Of a stretch of 64,000 nucleotides of DNA, positions 63,901 through 64,000 are shown one piece after another. Position 1 is the stretch's first letter. Each line of letters begins with the position of its first letter. The stretch comes from Lineus longissimus. Taxonomy: Eukaryota; Nemertea; Pilidiophora; Heteronemertea; Lineidae. The position numbers and the translations under genes were made by a program. Location: assembly GCF_910592395.1 (NCBI RefSeq), contig NC_088311.1:16992501-17056500 (forward strand). Reading direction: 5' to 3'. The notes under the pieces were generated by a model that had not been told where the DNA came from, did no database searches, and worked only from the letters and a program-made list of their open reading frames with translations.

Positions 63901-63957
63901 CCCTATTACAGTGACACTGATATTCGCAGTTATCCCCGAAGTGTTTTGTCGGACAAC
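27898..63957 (-). CDS. Gene A: receptor-type protein tyrosine phosphatase (28 exons, 5' end missing)
   Basis: Single-pass membrane receptor with a tandem tyrosine phosphatase cytoplasmic part; it would bind extracellular ligands or glycans and dephosphorylate phosphotyrosine inside the cell. Exon order from 5': EGF 63957-63826, FTP-N 60300-60106, kringle 56499-56269, FTP-C 52950-52750, EGF 52040-51906, FN3 50997-50683, 50250-50159, 49882-49672, 49043-48829, 47575-47500, TM 46107-46017, cytoplasmic 45557-45442, 45299-45157, D1 44196-44109, 43030-42957, 42635-42599, 38884-38787, 38021-37902, 37424-37276, 36963-36828, 35875-35726, D2 34989-34902, 34109-34036, 30455-30321, 29913-29770, 29068-28905, 28543-28408, 27972-27898. 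Every junction has AG/GT borders and matching phase; the total, 3821 bases, keeps one frame to a TAA stop. About 1272 residues are visible; the signal peptide is beyond the window. All ectodomain cassettes up to the first FN3 are phase 1-1. Domain naming is from motif reading; splicing is inferred. Confidence 0.93.
28408..28543 (-). CDS. Gene A exon: PTP D2 degenerate signature
   Basis: A 136-bp exon (same length and phases as the D1 signature exon). Joined with the previous exon it gives QCLDGASQSGVFCA: Cys kept, His replaced by Gln, Arg replaced by Gln. Continues EKVKVDQEVDVFQ and RPQLVNTY. Confidence 0.9.
28905..29068 (-). CDS. Gene A exon: PTP D2 WPD-like loop
   Basis: A 164-bp exon, phase 0 in, 2 out: GRVVRHFQLQNWPDGQATP keeps WPD, and it ends KKILVQC, where active domains have VHC. 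Found by phase matching because it lies in a short open stretch. Confidence 0.85.
29219..29413. mobile_element. MITE in gene A intron (TGTGACCCGTCA ends)
   Basis: Right end read backwards TGTGACCCGTCACAGCAAAA; the left end is the same with a 4-nt insertion (AGAT). 195 bp, between D2 exons 29770 and 29068. Confidence 0.7.
29770..29913 (-). CDS. Gene A exon: PTP D2 YWP region
   Basis: A 144-bp phase 0-0 exon starting FSTVYWPQETEQMEYHPL. The nearer AG at 29902 breaks the frame, so the acceptor atatcag at 29914 was chosen. Confidence 0.85.
30321..30455 (-). CDS. Gene A exon: PTP D2 core
   Basis: A 135-bp phase 0-0 exon: GYGEKDNYIITQMPLPET, then DIWRIVHD and STIVMMN. D1 uses two exons here. Confidence 0.9.
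31003..31135 (+). repeat. Duplicate of 32958-33090
   Basis: About 130 bp nearly identical (CTACGATGTTTGACAAGAAG ... CATATCGCGCTAAGCT), in the long intron 34036-30455. Short ORFs follow the copy but are not recognisable. Confidence 0.7.
32106..33382. mobile_element. TIR element in gene A intron
   Basis: Left AAAGGGGC...AGCAGCTGGGTAGGCAAGAT and right (other strand) AAAGGGAG...AGCAGCTAGGTAGGCAAGAT; arms similar for ~70 bp to ATAGGGGTC. Internal blocks are themselves duplicated (32124-32250 with 32600-32720). No recognised protein. Confidence 0.6.
33242..33683. repeat. 64-bp direct repeat ending in a perfect 26-bp hairpin
   Basis: 33242-33308 and 33596-33659 are near-identical direct repeats. 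From 33620 an arm of 26 bp (CTGTTGACTGTGCTTTAAGA...) is followed after 12 bp by its exact complement at 33658-33683. Confidence 0.85.
34036..34109 (-). CDS. Gene A exon: PTP D2 DYVNAV motif
   Basis: A 74-bp exon GASRVVLSTPIDGWNDYVNA; counterpart of the D1 exon at 42957 with the same phases. Confidence 0.88.
34902..34989 (-). CDS. Gene A exon: start of PTP D2
   Basis: An 88-bp exon, phase 0 in, 1 out, ending NMSKNRKQDIVP. Same length and phases as the D1 exon at 44109. Confidence 0.88.
35590..35760 (-). repeat. Exon-derived tandem repeat (end of D1)
   Basis: About 93-bp unit covering the last codons of the 35726-35875 exon plus its donor (TGTCAATTACAGAACCAATA, then GTTAGTACCTTCTTTC) is repeated in the intron with TGTCAGTTACAGAACCAGTA and GTTGGTACCTTC; a partial third unit follows to ~35590. 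Confidence 0.8.
35726..35875 (-). CDS. Gene A exon: end of PTP D1
   Basis: A 150-bp phase 0-0 exon: GQYTHIHDAILEYFK matches the conserved QYxFxHDAL helix, ending QLQNQYS. Its 3' end and donor are tandemly repeated in the following intron, so an alternative donor near 35640 is possible. Confidence 0.9.
36130..36895 (-). repeat. Exon-derived minisatellite with repeated 5' splice sites (D1 signature exon)
   Basis: On the minus strand, units of about 60-90 bp resemble GAGGGAGCAGAGACCGAACA, then TGGTACAGAACCTG, then GTAAGTCAACATCTACGAG. The first unit is the true 3' end of exon 36963-36828; ten or so diverged units fill the following intron. Several keep GTAAGT or GTGAGT at the exon-intron point. 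Confidence 0.88.
36828..36963 (-). CDS. Gene A exon: PTP D1 catalytic signature
   Basis: A 136-bp exon; with the preceding exon it makes HCSAGVGRTGAF, an intact (I/V)HCxAGxGRTG signature with nucleophile Cys and phosphate-binding Arg. Ends REQRPNMVQNL at GTAAGT. The last ~70 bp, including the splice donor, are repeated many times directly downstream. Confidence 0.96.
37276..37424 (-). CDS. Gene A exon: PTP D1 WPD loop
   Basis: A 149-bp exon: KYFHFTAWPDHDVP with the general-acid Asp of the WPD loop, ending PILVHC; the active-site signature is split with the next exon at phase 2. Confidence 0.95.
37902..38021 (-). CDS. Gene A exon: PTP D1 KCEQYWP motif
   Basis: A 120-bp phase 0-0 exon: KKCEQYWPSQGKNTYGPF, then EEYKFTDYVNRILKVTL; conserved central part of the catalytic domain. 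Confidence 0.93.
38121..38457. mobile_element. Long-TIR MITE in PTP intron
   Basis: Arms of ~95 bp: left ACTCGCCAATAAGATCC, right (other strand) ACTCACCAATAAGATCC, both continuing through CCTCGATGGGTAGAG to AGGCCTTTCG. Between exons 38787 and 38021. Confidence 0.75.
38787..38884 (-). CDS. Gene A exon: PTP D1 WRMIW motif
   Basis: A 98-bp exon: PLPKSITATWRMIWQE, then CDTIVMLT, a PTP structural core motif. Donor GTTTGT, phase 0 out. Confidence 0.93.
39651..41909 (-). CDS. Pogo/Tigger-type transposase (4 exons) inside a gene A intron
   Basis: Exons 41909 (or 41978)-41564, 41218-40996, 40826-40460 and 40172-39651, phases 1, 2 and 0, all GT-AG, stop TAA. N-terminal Asp/Gly-rich stretch, HTH (MGIAHARSCRSFAVHH...RTFSRWLDQYEE), CENP-B/Tc5-type second HTH (ASDHWLTRFKER), then the DDE_1 core: INMDETFVNFDMVPK (D), LILDHYPAHRHH (D), SILQPLDLTVNRSFK (D); ends in an acidic tail rich in Asp and Glu, as in pogo proteins. 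All three catalytic Asp are kept and no break is seen. Same strand as the host gene. Terminal repeats were not found. Start uncertain: ATG 41978 adds a hydrophobic stretch, ATG 41909 looks more natural. Confidence 0.85.
41358..41497. mobile_element. MITE nested in intron 1 of the pogo transposase
   Basis: 140 bp, mostly two inverted arms: AAGCCTGAACTCACTG and, from the right, AAGGCCTGTACTCACTG, then CGCG..TTTT..CGCCGC..TTTTCACCG. GC-richer than its surroundings. Confidence 0.7.
42599..42635 (-). CDS. Gene A micro-exon: PTP D1
   Basis: A 37-bp exon GYDKEKAYIASQG, matching PTP GxxxxxxYIATQGP. Phase 0 in, 1 out. The following intron (3.7 kb) holds the pogo-type transposon. Confidence 0.9.
42957..43030 (-). 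CDS. Gene A exon: PTP D1 DYINAS motif
   Basis: A 74-bp exon: DHSRVILQPI and SDYINASYIH, the second conserved PTP motif. D2 has a 74-bp exon of the same phase at the matching place. Confidence 0.93.
43180..43480. repeat. Dispersed repeat, copy in D1 intron
   Basis: Diverged match to 55770-55990 (ACATTTTC-CTC-GTAC-GCTTATTTCT; TCAAAGAAATC-G-CCA-CAGTA) and to 24600-24730. Old family with no visible ends. Confidence 0.45.
44109..44196 (-). CDS. Gene A exon: PTP D1 KNRY motif
   Basis: An 88-bp exon, phase 0 in, 1 out, ending NRYKNIIT. With the next exon it makes the PTP consensus RYKNIITYDHSRV (phosphotyrosine-loop region). A perfect 18-bp hairpin lies 25 nt upstream of its acceptor. Confidence 0.92.
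44221..44272 (-). other. Perfect 18-bp hairpin beside a 3' splice site
   Basis: AGCACGGATGTATAGCAC (44221-44238), 16-nt loop, exact complement 44255-44272. In gene A pre-mRNA it ends 25 nt upstream of exon 44196, about where the branch point should be. Confidence 0.85.
44722..45078. mobile_element. MITE with perfect 9-bp target duplication
   Basis: TGGTATAAA at 44713-44721 and 45079-45087. Inverted ends GGCCATGTAGAATTAGCGGA; the right arm has one extra GGAATAAGC-type unit, then both reach GAGCGGATTCTG. 357 bp, in the intron after exon 45157. Confidence 0.88.
45157..45299 (-). CDS. Gene A exon: start of phosphatase D1
   Basis: A 143-bp exon, phase 1 in, 0 out. VTISDLAPYVKSIRG and FKDEFG match the helical lead-in of receptor PTP D1 domains. 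Confidence 0.87.
45442..45557 (-). CDS. Gene A exon: juxtamembrane segment
   Basis: A 116-bp exon, phase 2 in, 1 out: basic KKRRSKEQAAESLETQQ, then a Glu-rich linker. Its first base completes the AGG codon split with the transmembrane exon. Confidence 0.85.
46017..46107 (-). CDS. Gene A exon: transmembrane helix
   Basis: A 91-bp exon encoding about 26 hydrophobic residues (starting VGLLAGLVIVML, ending PVVIIL), then Arg completed by the next exon, which opens with basic KKRRSK as a stop-transfer signal. Phase 1 in, 2 out. Confidence 0.9.
47500..47575 (-). CDS. Gene A exon: FN3 domain 3, last strand
   Basis: A 76-bp exon reading ARAFTSYGGGEWTEVMS, the closing G-strand of an FN3; phase 0 in, 1 out, donor GTAAGT. 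Confidence 0.84.
47700..48030. repeat. TGACCT-rich repeat in gene A intron
   Basis: Two diverged units of ~170 bp, each ending in TGACCTTGACCTTTGACCTC-like strings and containing CCATGTGCGTGACTTGGGCA/GCCCGTGTGCGTAATTTGGA. Confidence 0.6.
48829..49043 (-). CDS. Gene A exon: FN3 domain 3, first part
   Basis: A 215-bp exon, phase 1 in, 0 out: VPSVPTIVKIGG, GVIQKYDLAMWE and LTFNNLKLNTTYNFK. Continues in the exon at 47575. Confidence 0.86.
49672..49882 (-). CDS. Gene A exon: FN3 domain 2, second part
   Basis: A 211-bp exon, phase 0 in, 1 out. Contains DFHVYARKT and the FN3 signature YTLHNLTAFTEYDIKAAV. Confidence 0.85.
50159..50250 (-). CDS. Gene A exon: FN3 domain 2, first part
   Basis: A 92-bp exon, phase 1 in, 0 out; the peptide includes SGSVVGGGAWPNRVSLRI. 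It was found because the FN3 exon at 49882 starts in phase 0 and needed a partner. Acceptor attaaag, donor GTATAA. Confidence 0.72.
50683..50997 (-). CDS. Gene A exon: fibronectin type III domain 1
   Basis: A 315-bp phase 1-1 exon carrying a whole FN3: SISVRWQY, KFDRFVLRY, NVTGLNPLTEYSFHLQLRY. Several N-x-S/T sequons. Joins the split FN3-2. Confidence 0.85.
51906..52040 (-). CDS. Gene A exon: EGF-like repeat 2
   Basis: A 135-bp phase 1-1 exon encoding ACDNKRYGPNCNNQCQC and further Cys-rich sequence ending CNIG. Same MEGF-type repeat family as the exon at 63826, but clearly diverged from it. Splice borders tatcag/GTAAG. Confidence 0.88.
   Translation of the reverse strand, partial: HAITSAMAPTATTNANVPMMTRAMTRQDSAHLGVTIASQALTVT
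52086..52585 (+). repeat. Direct repeat pair flanking ~360 bp
   Basis: 52086-52155 and 52516-52585 share ACTTCATACTGGCATAAACA and AGCTGCATAACTTTAGGGTT with almost no change; could be a small duplicated or LTR-like unit between the FTP-C and EGF-2 exons. Confidence 0.6.
52750..52950 (-). CDS. Gene A exon: C-terminal half of the FTP domain
   Basis: A 201-bp phase 1-1 exon. It starts KLTNFKILID and ends TLCEVSVQAF, matching the RLxNFxI...LTLCEVEV end of fucolectin domains. Joined directly to the 60106 exon it gives VTIWTMDKLTNF, which lacks the usual NRxDCC loop. Confidence 0.88.
53761..54654 (+). mobile_element. Pearl/Helentron-like element (copy C, diverged)
   Basis: Starts TGAAATGTCCTTGGGACATT, ends CACCCATGTGAGCT before AAAAAC, with an ACGG microsatellite at 54583-54625 and internal TGACCT-rich repeats. 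More diverged than copies A and B. In the 3.3-kb intron between the kringle and FTP-C exons. Confidence 0.65.
56269..56499 (-). CDS. Gene A exon: kringle domain
   Basis: A complete single-exon kringle, 231 bp, phase 1-1. Six cysteines sit in kringle order: DCKNTT, FTCADW, NYCRNPD, GPWCYI and DFCFIPSC. The RNPD...GPWCY motif is diagnostic. Kringles are protein- or ligand-binding modules. Because it is symmetric it can be included or skipped without a frame change. It lies between the two FTP halves. Confidence 0.92.
57330..57870 (+). repeat. Degenerate tandem repeat, three units
   Basis: CAACTTCAACATATCACCTATC followed by CCCTGAAAGTT recurs near 57340, 57535 and 57820, with CCACCTTCCCTGAAAATTGC between units. 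ORFs on both strands across it are not supported as genes. Confidence 0.6.
58484..58668. mobile_element. Mariner-type MITE (CAGTCCAAATCACAATTG)
   Basis: Ends CAGTCCAAATCACAATTG and its exact complement, TA on both sides, 185 bp, interior rich in ATTACGCG/AATGACGC. Lies just left of duplication copy 2. Confidence 0.8.
60106..60300 (-). CDS. Gene A exon: N-terminal half of a fucolectin-type (FTP, F5/8C-like) domain
   Basis: A 195-bp phase 1-1 exon, donor GTAAGT. It reads NVAAGKSSDAS, SLALDGYTNQ, CSHTNQREQWWQVDLG and VTIW, the hallmarks of the first half of a fucolectin/tachylectin-4 domain (the family binds fucose and other glycans). The second half is at 52950-52750, with the kringle exon between them. 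Confidence 0.9.
60759..61979. mobile_element. TIR element with internal AATCGAATGAATG satellite, inserted in duplication copy 2
   Basis: Absent at the matching point of copy 1 (3123-3128). Flanked by TATTCC (60753-60758 and 61974-61979). Ends are inverted repeats: left TATAGCATGTTAGATGTAGC, right read backwards TATGGCACGTTTTTTGTAGC, both continuing AATTTGAT. The interior (about 61420-61960) is a degenerate array of AATCGAATGAATG units. No transposase. Confidence 0.75.
63826..63957 (-). CDS. Gene A exon: EGF-like repeat 1
   Basis: A 132-bp phase 1-1 exon with donor GTAAG. The peptide is cysteine-rich (pattern DNCEYQCHC, then CSQDGSCPNGC and GEYC), as in MEGF/laminin-type EGF repeats used as spacers in extracellular regions. 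Near-identical to gene B's exon at 5062-5193. It joins in frame to the FTP half exon at 60300. Confidence 0.88.
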
Positions 63958-64000
63958 CTTAAAAATTAAATAAAAAGGAGTGAGACCAAGTTCTATCAAT

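Larger units (their letters stand above)
58771..64000. repeat. Segmental duplication, copy 2
   Basis: Partner of 1-5235 in the same orientation, about 58.8 kb away. It lacks the pearl-like insertion of copy 1 but has its own 1.2-kb insertion at 60759-61979. Confidence 0.95.

Overview
This is eukaryotic genomic DNA, most likely from a marine invertebrate. It is AT-leaning, full of introns with GT-AG borders, and very rich in non-autonomous DNA transposons. The taxon cannot be fixed from the sequence alone. The pearl/Helentron-like repeats with a microsatellite core and the EGF/fucolectin/FN3 receptor phosphatase point to a lophotrochozoan (mollusc, brachiopod) or an invertebrate deuterostome.

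Main gene (minus strand, 63957 to 27898, 'gene A'): I could assemble 28 exons by hand with compatible splice phases throughout (3821 coding bases, one open frame to the stop). They encode a receptor-type protein tyrosine phosphatase: EGF-like repeat, first half of a fucolectin (F5/8C-like, FTP) domain, a kringle, second half of the FTP domain, a second EGF-like repeat, three fibronectin type III domains, one transmembrane helix, an intact catalytic phosphatase domain D1 and a degenerate membrane-distal domain D2. Its 5' exons (signal peptide) lie beyond position 64000.

Second gene (minus strand, from 16834 leftwards, 'gene B'): a signal-peptide exon (16834-16756) with a TATA-like box and a cluster of NFI-like palindromes just upstream, then an EGF exon (5193-5062) and an FTP half exon (2665-2471). 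The last two are near-identical to gene A's exons, because 1-5235 and 58771-64000 are copies of one segment. Gene B is therefore a tandem paralogue that runs off the left edge.

Mobile DNA fills the rest. There is a two-gene PIF/Harbinger element (5275-9913) whose intron holds a mariner-like MITE that itself holds a pearl-like element; a second, decayed Harbinger element (19628-22823); and a four-exon pogo/Tigger-type transposase (39651-41909) inside a phosphatase intron. There are also two elements with 9-bp target-site duplications (26496-27428, 44722-45078), two LINE fragments, several MITEs and several minisatellites. Two minisatellites are unusual: they were seeded from the 3' ends of phosphatase exons and carry repeated 5' splice sites (36130-36895 and 35590-35760).

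All splice calls and domain names come from reading the sequence; no alignment or transcript was available.
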